64,000 nt of DNA from Chrysomallon squamiferum (taxonomy: Eukaryota; Mollusca; Gastropoda; Neomphalida; Peltospiridae): the NCBI GenBank assembly GCA_012295275.1, contig CM022667.1:18697245-18761244 (forward strand). The letters run 5' to 3'. Every line of letters starts with the position of its first letter. Position 1 is the first letter of the stretch. The notes under the pieces are model-generated. The model was not told where the DNA came from. It worked only from the letters and a program-made list of their open reading frames with translations, and did no database searches. The translations under genes were made by a program, and so were the position numbers. Positions 37,601 to 49,394 of the stretch are shown one piece after another.

Positions 37601-40600
37601 AGACAGTCATGGCTTCGGACAAGACACATGAACTGCTGACCCCAAAAGTACAAAACAATGGCATGACAGCCAGTCTAAATAAACGGATGTCAGATATTGA
37701 TTACAGTATGAAGCGAGACCTCTGTATAGACTCAAGTCAAAGATTAAATTTATTTATTAAGTTGGAAAATTTGTTTTAATTTCAAATTTTGTTTTTACAG
37801 AGAATATTGACAACAGAATTTATTGATGGGTACAAAATTAGTGACATTGATGGAATAAAGAGCCTAGGACTTTCAATATCCGATGTAAGTAATTTTATTT
37901 TGTATATAATTATAAACAATTTCTGCATTACAAAAATAATTTAAAACAGGTACTGCATTAATAAATTTAATTCTGAAAATATTACCGATTATGTTTTATA
38001 TTAAAAGAGGATAAAAGGAACAATGAACATGAGTTAATATAGGGAAGGATTGGAAGGGGTCATTCCATATCAAATCACCCCCCAAAAAACAACAATTAAA
38101 TGTCTCCTATTTTTATGAAACTTCTTATACCTGGGATCCAGGCCAATCGAACCAGTGGTGTGGGAGATAGGGCCCCTCAGATTTTGAGATTTTTGGCAAA
38201 AATGGGTGTGACCACCACCCTTTGAACCCTCATATCTCAGGAACTACTAGGACAATCTTCATAAAATTGGTATTGTTGAAAAGGCAATACGACAAGGATT
38301 CCAAATCTGCCATTATTGAAAATTCTGGTGTACACTGACCGTTTGATCTTTGTTATGACCTTGAAATTGACCTTGGGGATCACGTGAACTTGAGATGACC
38401 TTTATTGAAATTTAATCTCCCACATCTTAACTAAAATATATAAAAGTTTCCTGGGTGTAATATCTTTTGTTTAGCCACAATATAGATTTAAAAGCTGCAC
38501 ATCCATGAAAATAACACCTTTTCTGCCATTAACATCTGCCATTAAAACCTGAATGATCAATTCTGGATGCTAGGAATCACCATCTCTCTTGATCACCGAG
38601 TAAGACGTTGTAGGCCTACATGTATGCATAAAGTTCACATAAATTTGAGAGAACTAGGCGTTTCTGACGCTTAACCTTCTCACCATCTTTGTTTTGAATG
38701 CTCACTGTATCCTTCATTCCCGGACACATTCTACTCTTCTTGTCACTTCCATAAAATTGGACTATTTCCTCCTTCATTTCATTTAACAGAATTTCCCTTG
38801 TTTCTTATCAGAGAGGGATAGAATCCCTTTCTCTTTCTTCACCACACAGCTTTTTTTTGACAAGGTAATTCATTGTTTCATATTCATTCATTGCCTTTCA
38901 GTGGTAAAGGGTGACAAAGTCAAGATTTGCATACACTCTGGGTAGGATTCAGACATCTTGAATTTCTCTTTTAACTCCTCCAACATGTTACTGAATAAAT
39001 GAAGATCTGATTTTTCTGATGAGCCAAGGTCACTTTCAGGAGAAAGAAATGGAATATCATAGACTATTTCAAGATGTCATTTTAATGTTACTGTAGCTGA
39101 TGCTAGTTTTTTCTGTCCTTTCATTTGTTTACTGGAACATGCTAGTGAATGGAGTTTAACAGGAGTTTCGCCTAAACGTGACAGGCTAGAATTCAAATCA
39201 AGGTCCTTTTCTGGGGAAACAACAACCAGCAGTTTGTCTGGCAAGTTATCATCAAATTCTTCCATAGTAATACCACCCATACTAAAGCCATCCTCTTCAG
39301 GGTTTTGGACCTTTGATTTCTGAAGTCAAATCAGACAGTCACAGCACAATGTGTCTCCTGGCACCAGTATCTTTGGAGGATTTACTAAGCATTTGCAAGT
39401 ACCCATGCTAAGAATTCTTAAAGATCTAGTGTGTGCTTGCTTAGGATGGCAATTAAGGGGATCACAACACTTTTTCCGCAATGTAGAAAACTTGATTAAA
39501 AGTTCTTGTTTGTGATGTAAACTGATACTCTTAATGTTCCATGTTTTGATTACACTTCAAAGAGTGAGGAGTTCGACTTCCTCAGTTTTCCACACACTTC
39601 GCAACAAATCCTTTTTGGTATGATGGTGTTGATAACACACATTTTCAGGAGAGTAAAAGCTGCAGTTAGCCCTGGAAGAAATAAGGATTTTCAGTTCAGT
39701 TCAATAGAACAAAGTCAGTACTTTCCTAAATATCAAATCAAATCCTGAAACCCTTTCAGTAAAGTTAAGCAGGTCATAAAATGGCAGCAGAGTACATGTG
39801 TCATTGCCAAAGGCCCACAAGTCTTGTTCATTTAGGTCAAACTTTTCAAGTATAAATCACAGTTTATCAAGGTGAAGGTAGACCTTGTTCATATTCTGTG
39901 CTGAAGACTGGATGTACAAATTCATTATGCAGTACATCACTTGATGAAGTCTGATTTCAGACTGGGTTGTACTGTAGTTGACTGAAACCTTGTTCAAAAC
40001 CATTGGCAAGGCACCTGACATGATAAAATGACTTAATAGGTTTTATGAAGAAAACATAATGCTTACATATCAACATCTGACATTGTGTCCAAGTTTAAAT
40101 CTTCAGATTGTCAAAGAAATGCAGATGAAGAAACTTCTTTGTCTTAAACTTCTAACTGCATGTTCTCAATGGGGATTGCATCATTAAAGGAGTTCCTGAC
40201 CTGCCTGAAGCATCACTTCCTGTTAACCCTTTGAGCCTGATTGTGTAGAACATGTCATGCCATTTGGAATCTTTTCATATCCTTCAGGCATTCCTTCAGA
40301 CAGGTCAGGTGGGTTTTAACTCCAAAGATGAGTTTTTGGTCTCAGAGAAGTGTATACATGTAGAAAATGTACATTGTAATGCACTGTATCAATCATCCAT
40401 GCAGGTATGAATTTTGTAAATCTATATTATGGCTAAACAAAAAATTTTACACCCAGGAAACTTTTATATGATTTAATTAACATATGTGGGAGATTAAATT
40501 TCAATAAAGGTAATTTCAAGGTCACGTGATCCACAAGGCCAATTTCAAGGTCATAGCAAAGGTCAAAAGGTAAATGTACCCCAACATTTTCCTGAGATAT

Positions 40601-43600
40601 GAGGGTTCAAAGATTGGTGGTAACACCCATTTTTGCCAAAAATCTCAAAATTCCATGGGCCATATCTCCCACACGACTGGTCTGATTGGCCTAAAATTTC
40701 AGATTTGATGCTGTGGGATCCCAATCAACAAGTATACCAAGTTTCATGAAGTAATTTTTTTGAGACTGTAACTTGTTCTTTTTTGGTTGTTTTTGATATT
40801 GTCATATCGTGTGAGCTATTCAACAAAATAGATTTCTATTTTTAAACTTTTTATTTTTATTTTTTATTTTTTTTTATTCTTTTTTTGTATAGAAAAAGAA
40901 ACTGTAAATAAATTTTATAGATTACTGTTGTCTATCCACATTTTATTCAGATAAAAGATAAGAATGATATGGTAGTGATTACCTAGTGATCTTCTTCTCT
41001 CTTTCTCTCTTTCATACCTGAAATAATATAAAATTCTCTTTAATAATCAATACATTTTATTGGCTAATTTACTTAATCTTTGTTACAGGCTGACCACAAA
41101 CTGATTAAATGCTTTGCTGACCAGATATTCCGTTCTGGTTTTGTTCATGCTGATCCACATCCAGGTAATATATTTGTACGGACTGGACCTGATGGTAAAA
41201 CACAGCTGGTTCTGCTTGACCATGGCCTGTATGAGAGACTGTCACAAAAAGACCGCAAGGCTCTCTGTCACATGTACAAAGCTATCATCATGAAGAAAGC
41301 AGATGACATGGAGAAGTATTCAAATATTCTCGGAGTTAGTGGTAAGAAAGGATCAGTTTTTATTGCTTTATTTAATATTGTTTCCTCCAAGGATGACAAT
41401 ACTTGATTATTAGTAAAGACTGGTGTTTCTAGCACAAATAAAACAATAACTTTGAATTATGTCATCTGTGGTAGTCATTTTGTAAATTAAAAAGTTACTG
41501 GCATAATTTTTTTTTAAGAATGATCATGGCACTGTAGTTCTAAAATAAATTTGCGAGTTACTGCAGAGAAATATTGACAATTTGTGATATTTCATACTAA
41601 TGTTGTTCATGATTAGACCTTATTTAAATTATTATTTGTTTATAAATAACAAATATTTTGTATGATACATGTTAAATGGATAAAGTTACTCATTGTCTAA
41701 CCATTATAATACAGTTATCTTGTAACTATGCAGAACTGAGATTTTATCTTTTTGCATCAAAACTTTGAATTATGACTGACTTTTTTTCTTAACAAAAATA
41801 TTTCTTGTATTAAAAAGAATTGTATGTGTTAGTAATGTAACAGGACAGTGTAATAACAAACATTTTAATGATTAATTTTTCTGTAAGTAATTTTCATGAT
41901 TACTGAACATATTCTTCAATAATTTACGTGGTTAATGTTTTTTAAGTTTATAATTTCTTATCAGAAAGGTTATACTTTCAGTTGAACAGAAGAGCAGGTT
42001 ATAATATTGTTTCTAAATATCTAAATTTCTCATAAAATATTAAATGATATATGTTTCGCGTTTTTAAAAAATATTGAAAATGAAACAGTGATAATAATTT
42101 CAAGTCAGAGTAATTTCCTTTGGACGTAGAAATTTTATTTTTATTTAAAATAAAATTAAATTAAATTAAATTTAAAAAAATATAAGTCAGTCAAACATTA
42201 AATACAAATACACACTTTAACAAAAATGTTTTCATTAAAACAATGTTACTGCTTTACATTTGTATAGAACATGTTAATCTGAAATACATATTTTATAATT
42301 CTGATTAAAAAAAAATTATATTAAGCTTTACTGGTTAATTAATATTGGTAATTTTTGTTGTTGATATTATTTTCAACAGATTTTCAAGTTTTTGCAACAA
42401 TTTTAATGCAGCGTCCAGTTACAGTGAGGAACAAGCCTCTCGTAAGCAATGTTCCTCGTTCGCGTCATGAGTGGCGTAACTTGTCAAAGGAACAAAAGGC
42501 TGAAATAAGGAAGAAGTTTACTGATCTTCATGATCGCATTTTGCAGGTCATGAGAGCTATGCCCAGTGAAATGTTTTGGATTCTTAGGTAGGATTTTGTG
42601 TTGAAAGTCTTGTATACCAACACTTGTTTCGTGTCGATTTTACAGCCATTATTAAATTCAGGCTTTTGAACATCATGTACATTCTGTTATTCTGAAGATA
42701 TCGAAAAATAGAATTACAAAATTTCACTGATTTGTTTTAAGTTGTTTTAATTTGAGAATGCAACCATTAAATGGACTATTTCCATTGATTAATTGCCTAT
42801 AATTTGCTTCAGTCTTTTACAGCCAGTTTTGAGACTAAGAAAAGAAAACATAGACATTTTATTTTTATTTTTCACAATTTATACTATTAACAGTGTACAT
42901 AATAAAATAAGTTTGTGGTGAAAACAAGTATATGCAATTAAAAGTTTGACATTCAAAGGTTTTGAACAAAGCATAACAGTGTCTTTTCAAACCTAAAATA
43001 TGAAAATAATTTTCTTTCATAATTGTCTGAGTTGCCGTAATTTATTGAGAATGCTGATAAGTACATTAAAACATTTTTAATAAATATTTTTTTAACACAT
43101 TGACCCACATTCATGATGTTTTGAACAAAACCAAGTCAAACATGAATTAGCATTAATAATTAGTGAATTGGTAAGGGCACAAACATTATTTATGAGTTTT
43201 AACTTGCTTCTCATTAGTAAGCATGTTTGGACATACAGTCCAGGAATCTGCAGAAAAGAGATTATCCATATATGTGACTTGTATCCTCAGTGTCTGCCAG
43301 TTTACCAACCGTATTGTAACTGCTGAATCAGAGTGCACTTGCAGAGATGAAATGTATCTGAACAGGCAGCCAACACATTTCATTCATAACATGTAGCTTG
43401 ATTCCATAGTTTAATTAATTTCTAAAATGAATACTAAAATGAATCTGGCTTCCATTTTCTTAAATCTATGCAAGTTGATATTAAATTAACTTTCTGTTCA
43501 ACAATTTTTAACAATTTTTTTTGCATACCACTTATTTCTTGATATATTTTAGATACTCTTATTTCATTTCATAAATTAGATTAAAAACATCATATTGTAT

Positions 43601-46600
43601 TATTTTTCCAATCAGCTTTTTAAAATAATTTATTATCAAAAACATCCATTAAAGCGTGTCACAGTATTCATTATCAAAAACATCATTTAAAATATCTCAT
43701 AATAATTCATTATCTAATAATCATTTAAAATATCACAAAATAATTTATTATCTAAAACATCATTTAAAATATAACACAATAATTAATTATCTAAAACATC
43801 ATTTAAAATATGCTGCAGTAATAAATTATCTAAAACTCCATTTAAATTATCTCACAATAATTCATTACCCAAAACATAAATTCAAAATATATCACAATAA
43901 TTCATTTTCCAAAACATCAATTTAAAAAATCTCACATTAATTCATTATCTAAACTGCCCAATGCCAGGTTTAAAATTATCTAAAACTACTGTTTCTTTAG
44001 ACAATTATCTACAAAGAAAAAAGTAATAATACCCCACCAATTTCAAAAACTTATTTTTCTATATATTTTGAATCTTTACCTCTTTGTCTATTGTTTGTGT
44101 TTTAAATTTCCTGATTCTTTTATTTTCTGATTTCTATGTTCAATTTTTAAAAATTGTTGAGTGAATTGTAATTTTAATATATGGCATAGTTATGTAATTT
44201 ATGCCCATAAGCACATTGTTTATGTTTTACACTTTGTCATTCTTTTCATTCAGGAACATTGTCATGAAAGTGTATTATACAAATGTTAAGAGAGGCTTGT
44301 TCTTCAGTCATAATTGGCTTTATAGAAAGTATTTTAATCTGTTTTCATATTTTCAGTTTACTTTTCCATTTATTTTTATTATTATTATTATTATTTTTGT
44401 TGTTTATTTATTTAACAGTTTTTTGAATAATACATTCTTTCATTTTGGATATTTGTTGATTTTTTGTTGTTTACCATATACAAAATCCATAACTTTCAAA
44501 AGCAAACATATATTTAGTTCTTCCCTTGCATAGTTACATTAATAATAATAATAATAATATATATATATATGTGTGTGTTATTAATGTTTCATTTCTGCCT
44601 TATCCATATGGACCATATTGACAAGATTTGTTTGAACAGATCTTTCCACCAATAAACAGCATAAAACAATAAGTATCTTAAGCTTGTACCAGGCAACACC
44701 AGTCTATAAATTTTTAAAGTTTTCAGATGAAAATATCAACAAAAGATTGTCACCTCTGGGGACTGCAACTTCTATTATCTTACTATTAATAGATAACTGT
44801 TAAACTTTTTTCTTCTACACAGACCCCTTAATCTTTGCTGAGATCTTAGTACAGAGACCTGTGACCAGGAGCACTTTTTATCTGCCCAGTCATTTGACTG
44901 ACAAAGACTTGGAATATATGCAGAGTATGGCTCGCAGACAGTTCGACAGAATTATGGCTGTTTTGCAGGCCATGCCACGAACTCTGTTGTTGGTGATCAG
45001 GTGAGGCTCTATTCTGTTTATGGGTCTCCTCCATTAGATGACAAGCTTCCAACATATTTGTTCCCACACAATTAATATTTTGAAATCTGGGAAGATGGCT
45101 CTTGGATGTTTTGGTTCTGAGGGTATAAATGTAAACAAATTAATTTTTGAAATTTTTATTTCCACTGTGATTTAAAAATAATAATAATAATAATAATTTA
45201 AAAAAATTAAGAAAATAAATTTATTTATTAATAATTAGAATTGAATTAAAAGCACAATGGTAGGAAAATATGCTTTGGGTATATCCAAAAAATTAGAAGC
45301 ACTTTCCACATTTTAGATCTGATTATAAGTTGGTACTTAATGATAATTATTGTATAGTTTCCACTCATAAATTTATAAAACAAGAAAGTGTTTACAGGTT
45401 ATTATTTTTTCATTTTTATAATAGTAAATGATATTAAGCCTGAATCCAAAATATTTATAGCAGCATTATTTTCCATGAAATAACATCTGTTGCTTTTTGT
45501 TTTTTGTTTGTTAATCCAGGAAATTAATCTGCTGTTTTTGATCCAATAGCTTCTGCATTGAGAAAGGAAACAATTAAACTAACTTTTGTTAAGATAGAAA
45601 ATACACTGGCTTTCATACTGCACTATAAATTATAATGCCAAGTATACAGAAGTACACACAGAGAGTAAATTGACCTTGTGACCAATAGCACTATTACTCA
45701 ACTGATGCCCTGTTCAAATATCTGCAGTAAAAATGTTTAGTTGAATATCCTAAAAAGCTGCATGCTAAAGTTCATGTTATCATTGTCTACATTTTTCTTT
45801 TTTTCATTTTCATGTTTATTTTCTTTCTTTTGTACCTTCATTTTTAATTATTTATTTCGTTTATATCATTTTTCATTTTAATTAGTTAAAAACAGTTTAA
45901 AAATCTAGCTAAACAGAGTTAAAAATTGTTGTTAAACTTGGAATGCTGTTGGCTGCCTCAGCATTTTGTCAGAGGTTTGGCATTTGTAACCAAAACACAC
46001 ACACACTTTTTTTAACTGAATTACACACATTGTATGTTAACAGATATTAGGGCATATAAGTATGGAAATTGTATTTCTGAATGACACACATGATATAAAA
46101 AATAAATAAAGTTATATCTGAGAAGGCTCAAAATTATTATTTATATAATTAAATCTCTTATGGTTGAAGTCAGACACTGAATGTTGTAATCTTTTACAGG
46201 TTGTTACAAGAGAAACATTTACTAAATAGATACTTGTATTTTTTTTATTAGGTTTGCATTTATTATTGTTATTGTTATTGTTATTTTAATCTATTCAGAT
46301 TTTAATCAAAACTAAGGTACTTTTGTTTTATTTTTTAATAATGTATTTTTTGTAAGTATGAAAAGTGAGTCTGACAGGCAGACCTGTGTGAAAGGCAAAT
46401 TGTTTGAAACTGGTTCAACATAAAAATACTTATTTTGCTTATTTTTCTGAGTAGTTATTTTTAATTATTATTTTCATATTTCATACATCTCTTGGCTTTC
46501 ATTAAAAGGTATTTAACTGATAAAAACATTCTTTATTTTAATGTTTACACTGACAGAAACTTGAACACAATTCGGTCTATAACACGAGAACATGGAAATC

Positions 46601-47782
46601 CTGTAGATCAGTACAGCATTATGGCAAGAGGGTATGTCTGTATTACAGACTTAATAATTAAATTATGTTTCAATTATATACTTAATATTAAAAATTAAAT
46701 TATGATTCCATTATAAACAAGCTTTTTATAACATTAAATAAAATTTTTATTATGATTCCATTTATTCTGTAAGTTTTGTTGTACTTTTCCTGTATGTTTG
46801 TAGTGCAAACTAATACTAAATATCTATATTAAATATTCAAATAAAATTGTGTTATATGTGAATCATTCAGTGAATTGATTTTACTGAATTCTTTAATTAA
46901 TCTGAGAATAATTTGAAAACTAATTATTATTCTCATGTTATGAGTTTGAAATTTTTACTTTAAATTTTTATTGCATTCAAATAAAAAGTGGAATTTCATA
47001 AGTACATTTTTGCTTATAATAAACTGAAAAGATTTTATATTTCTTCTGCATTTATGCTGTTGGATATAAATCAGTTTTTGTTTGGTGTATTAAAGTGTCA
47101 GTTTATGTTTTTGTGTGTGTGTTTTAGTGAGTGAAATTGAAACAGAAAGAACATCATTTCTAAATAAAACTTGTATTTATTTTTTATTATTTCAGTGCCA
47201 TTTCAGGCAGTGCACTCAACACAGAAAAAACATTTAGTGTAAGACACTTATTGTACTCCTGGTGGGAGAGATGTGTCTTCGATTTTAGAATTTATTCAGA
47301 AAATTTCAAATTCACTCTGATGAACTGGGTGGCCTTCTCTTATCTGAAGATTCTTAAGTGGATGGGTAGAGCTCCATCTATTGAAGAGTTTAAGAGATTT
47401 GCCAAGACAGAAGAAAGAAGGTAATATTTAGTTTTTTATGTAAAATAAATCATATAACCAATGTGTCTGACGACTATTTGCAAAATGACTAAGAAATCAG
47501 TGTCTAAGAGATTAGGAGTTAATGAATAGTTTTAATATTACATAAGAAATGAGAAAAAACTGCTGAACAACATATTTTTTAGTTCTTTGCAAATAACTAA
47601 AGTTCAAAGGAATTAAAAATCTGTTAAAAAAGAGAATATTTAGTTTCACTATTAATATATCAGTAAATACTGGTTTAAATTATTTATTTGAGAAAGTGTT
47701 TAAAATCGTTTCATATTTCCATGTTTTTACTCTTCTTATTTGCTTATTTTTATTTTATTTTTTTAGATATGAAGCTCTGTAG
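34247..47782 (+). CDS. ADCK5: ADCK5, aarF/UbiB-family atypical kinase (11 coding exons plus one alternative)
   Basis: ADCK5 belongs to the UbiB/COQ8-like protein kinase-like family, expected in mitochondria; its substrate is unsettled. Exons: 34247-34593, 34826-35090, 35469-35609, 35969-36082, 36548-36679, 37801-37884, 41089-41341, then 42380-42587 or 44823-45000, then 46557-46631, 47196-47420, 47767-47782. This gives 609 residues with the second alternative exon and 619 with the first; human ADCK5 is about 580. Visible family marks: KLGQG (170-174), the alanine-rich loop AAASLAQVH (230-238) in place of a glycine loop, VAVK with the nucleotide-binding Lys251, ELDFE (298-302, ExD), HADPHPGN (381-388) and DHG (405-407). 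All catalytic marks are intact. The N-terminus is basic and followed by a hydrophobic stretch near 83-95, as in mitochondrial membrane proteins. Start at 34247 or at the better-context ATG at 34253. AATAAA at 47996 is a likely poly(A) signal. Confidence 0.93.
34614..34659. repeat. (CA)n microsatellite just after ADCK5 exon 1
   Basis: About 22 CA units begin only 20 bases past the exon 1 donor at 34594. CA runs next to donors can act as splicing regulators through hnRNP L, which is general knowledge and not shown here. Confidence 0.9.
36893..37137 (+). mobile_element. Possible truncated hAT-like fragment in ADCK5 intron 5
   Basis: CAGTGGTCTTGCCAGC followed by a G-rich stretch (GGGATGGCGGGAATTGG) resembles the left end of some hAT elements. 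No matching right terminus or target duplication was found, so this is weak. The end coordinate is arbitrary. Confidence 0.25.
38057..40805 (-). mobile_element. DNA transposon with long terminal inverted repeats, copy 2 (family A), in ADCK5 intron 6
   Basis: The left arm (38057-38490) starts GGGTCATTCCATATCAAATC and closely matches the arm at 24175. The right arm (about 40390-40760) is its reverse complement, with shared blocks TTGAGATTTTTGGCAAAAAT, TTTGAACCCTCATATCTC, GATCACGTGA and TTTAATCTCCCACAT. The internal gene runs on the minus strand. Next to the right arm lies the same start region as in copy 1 (GAAGGAATGCCTGAAGG), then the N-terminal half of a protein (38640-40200). The C-terminal half present in copy 1 is missing here. 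The element is therefore a deletion derivative, antisense to ADCK5. The outermost right end is diverged and its boundary approximate. Confidence 0.78.
38640..40260 (-). pseudogene. N-terminal half of family A transposon protein, decayed
   Basis: Reading the minus strand leftwards, a cysteine-rich block appears near 39300-39500 ([14 protein letters not shown], then a CxC, then [10 protein letters not shown]), a fairly acidic block at 39077-39280 ([18 protein letters not shown]) and a later block at 38650-38790 ([13 protein letters not shown] and VKRQKRLVL). Several stops and frameshifts break it. The FYxSDxxSRxxPGxKDxVS and QKRLVL patterns are ones the reader associates with the same uncharacterised repetitive protein family whose C-terminal half is at 25557-26325. 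The paired cysteines suggest a zinc-binding domain that could bind the termini. Function is inferred from context only. Confidence 0.5.
41507..41534 (+). repeat. 28-bp repeat, copy 2, in ADCK5 intron 7
   Basis: Exact copy of 34234-34261. Beyond the shared 28 bases the sequences diverge (CACTGTAGTTC here, CACTGACATGC at the gene start). Confidence 0.8.
42380..42587 (+). CDS. ADCK5: ADCK5 alternative exon 8a
   Basis: Acceptor TTTTCAACAG, donor CTTAG/GTAGGA, 208 bases. It enters in phase 1 and leaves in phase 2. It encodes [15 protein letters not shown], then a basic middle (RSRHEW and KAEIRKK), then [19 protein letters not shown]. It is clearly homologous to exon 8b, with the same start and end pattern, but its middle is ten codons longer and more basic. 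Vertebrate ADCK5, as recalled, is closer to 8b in length and sequence. Confidence 0.88.
43625..43965 (+). repeat. 39-bp minisatellite between ADCK5 exons 8a and 8b
   Basis: About eight imperfect units of the type AAAACATCATTTAAAATAT followed by CTCACAATAATTCATTATCT repeat with a period near 39 bases. Because 39 is a multiple of three, one frame reads as a repeating 13-residue peptide; it has no start context or resemblance and is not a gene. Confidence 0.85.
44823..45000 (+). CDS. ADCK5: ADCK5 alternative exon 8b
   Basis: Acceptor TTCTTCTACACAG, donor ATCAG/GTGAGG, 178 bases, phase 1 in and phase 2 out, identical to exon 8a. It encodes [15 protein letters not shown], then a polar middle ([17 protein letters not shown]), then [20 protein letters not shown]. 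It resembles the block that follows the catalytic core in vertebrate ADCK5 (FAEMLMQRPV ... MAVLRALPRP). Joined after 8a it would read AGA CCC CTT AAT CTT TGC TGA, a stop in seven codons. Confidence 0.9.
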
Positions 47783-49394
47783 ATTGTTGAAGCAAGATAA
47801 TGATTAAACTTTAAAACTGTTTTACACATAACTTTTTTCAAATTGCAAAATCATGCCAGGTTTTGGTGGGGACAGAGCTGTATATTGGAAACAGCAAATA
47901 TATCACAAAACAATCCACACATAGATACAAACAGACAGACAGACATATATACTACAAGTCATATTGCTTGTCATTTCTCTCTTTTTGTTTTTCTAAATAA
48001 ACAGTAGTTGTACATATATCGTACATAAAAGTGGTTTTTCATATATTCAGAGACATTTTGCTTTTGCATATTAAACAAAGAGGATTAAAGCTCCTTTCTA
48101 GGTATCACATAATTCCATAATTTTGTGTGATTATGTCCAAAACCATCCTTAGTTAAAAAGAGTTAAGCAAACTTTTTGTATTATTTTTATATAAATAGAT
48201 ATTTACAGTATAATTAATATCATGAAAAACCTGAATAGTATTTTTAAAAAACTCATCTGCTACAGATTTTGACATCTTTAAATATTTATCATGAAGATTG
48301 CTGGGATGAACTTAGACATGTTTGTAAAGATTTGAGTTATTCAGAATTTAAAAAAATAAATTACTTACTCCACCTTATTATATTACAGTCAGTAACATTT
48401 TGTATTTAAATTTTTCAATTCATAGTATTAAATGGTATTACTGGTATGCAGAGTTATTGTTTTATTATTTTCCATTGACACATGAACTTTGACTACCCAC
48501 ATCAAAAGAACAGTTGTGGCCTTTTTTTTATGTTTATAAGAATAATGAGAGATATTTTTAAATTATAAACACACAATTAATCAGTAAGTAATTTAGTTTT
48601 GCACTTTTGTTAATGTAATAGCATATTATTTTTTAAATTTATTTCAGTTAATTAATACAGTAATTAACATGTAAATGATAAATAATAATAATAATAAAGA
48701 AAAAGTTTGCATGGTTTCTTAAAATGTGATGTTCTAAGGCTGGTCTTTCATTAGGTGAATGAAAGCGTTTACCATGCTTGTTTGTTTTTGTTTGATAGAG
48801 GAGGTTAAAGGGTAGTAAATTGGCAGAAGTATAATAAATTAATAATAGGAATCGTTAATTATTTTTTAAAAAGTTAAAATTGGAGCTGTTGAAAGTTTTA
48901 TTGTTTTCGAGGTTAAACTGACACCAGTGTTTACTAGCTAAACTGATTGTAGAAACAGATTGTTATTGAAAATCCAGATTTTCGAGAGATGCTGCAATTT
49001 TGTATTAATAAAATTCATGTATTTATAATTTAGGTATGAAGAATAGAGATAATAATGAAAAAAATTAAGCCACTTGTTTTCTCTTAGTTTTGTTTTATAA
49101 CTATTTGTTTTTGTTATCTGGGTAAATGAGCCCAGCTGTTGAAATCCTTGTTATGAATTTGTTAACACAGCTTTAACTAATCACTCTAATTGACTAAATA
49201 CTACCGATGAAAAAACTTTTGATAACTTATGAACCCTGGGTTAATTTGTTATTAATTTACAGTTAGTGCATTTATAAATAAAAAAAAAAAAAAATCAATA
49301 TTTCGTATTGACAATTTACATCCTCTGTGAATAACAATATGGATAATGTTAGCAGAAAAAATCAGGTAATATGTATATTAGTAGAAAAAATCAG
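47783..49394. other. ADCK5 3' UTR and spacer
   Basis: The AATAAA at 47996-48001 probably ends the ADCK5 mRNA near 48020. The remainder is AT-rich DNA with an (AAT)n tract near 48681-48697 and no recognised gene or element. Confidence 0.55.

Noticed and set aside
43656-43925. 89-codon open frame with a repeating 13-residue peptide in the ADCK5 intron
   Set aside because: It is the in-frame translation of the 39-bp minisatellite and has no similarity or splice connection to the gene.
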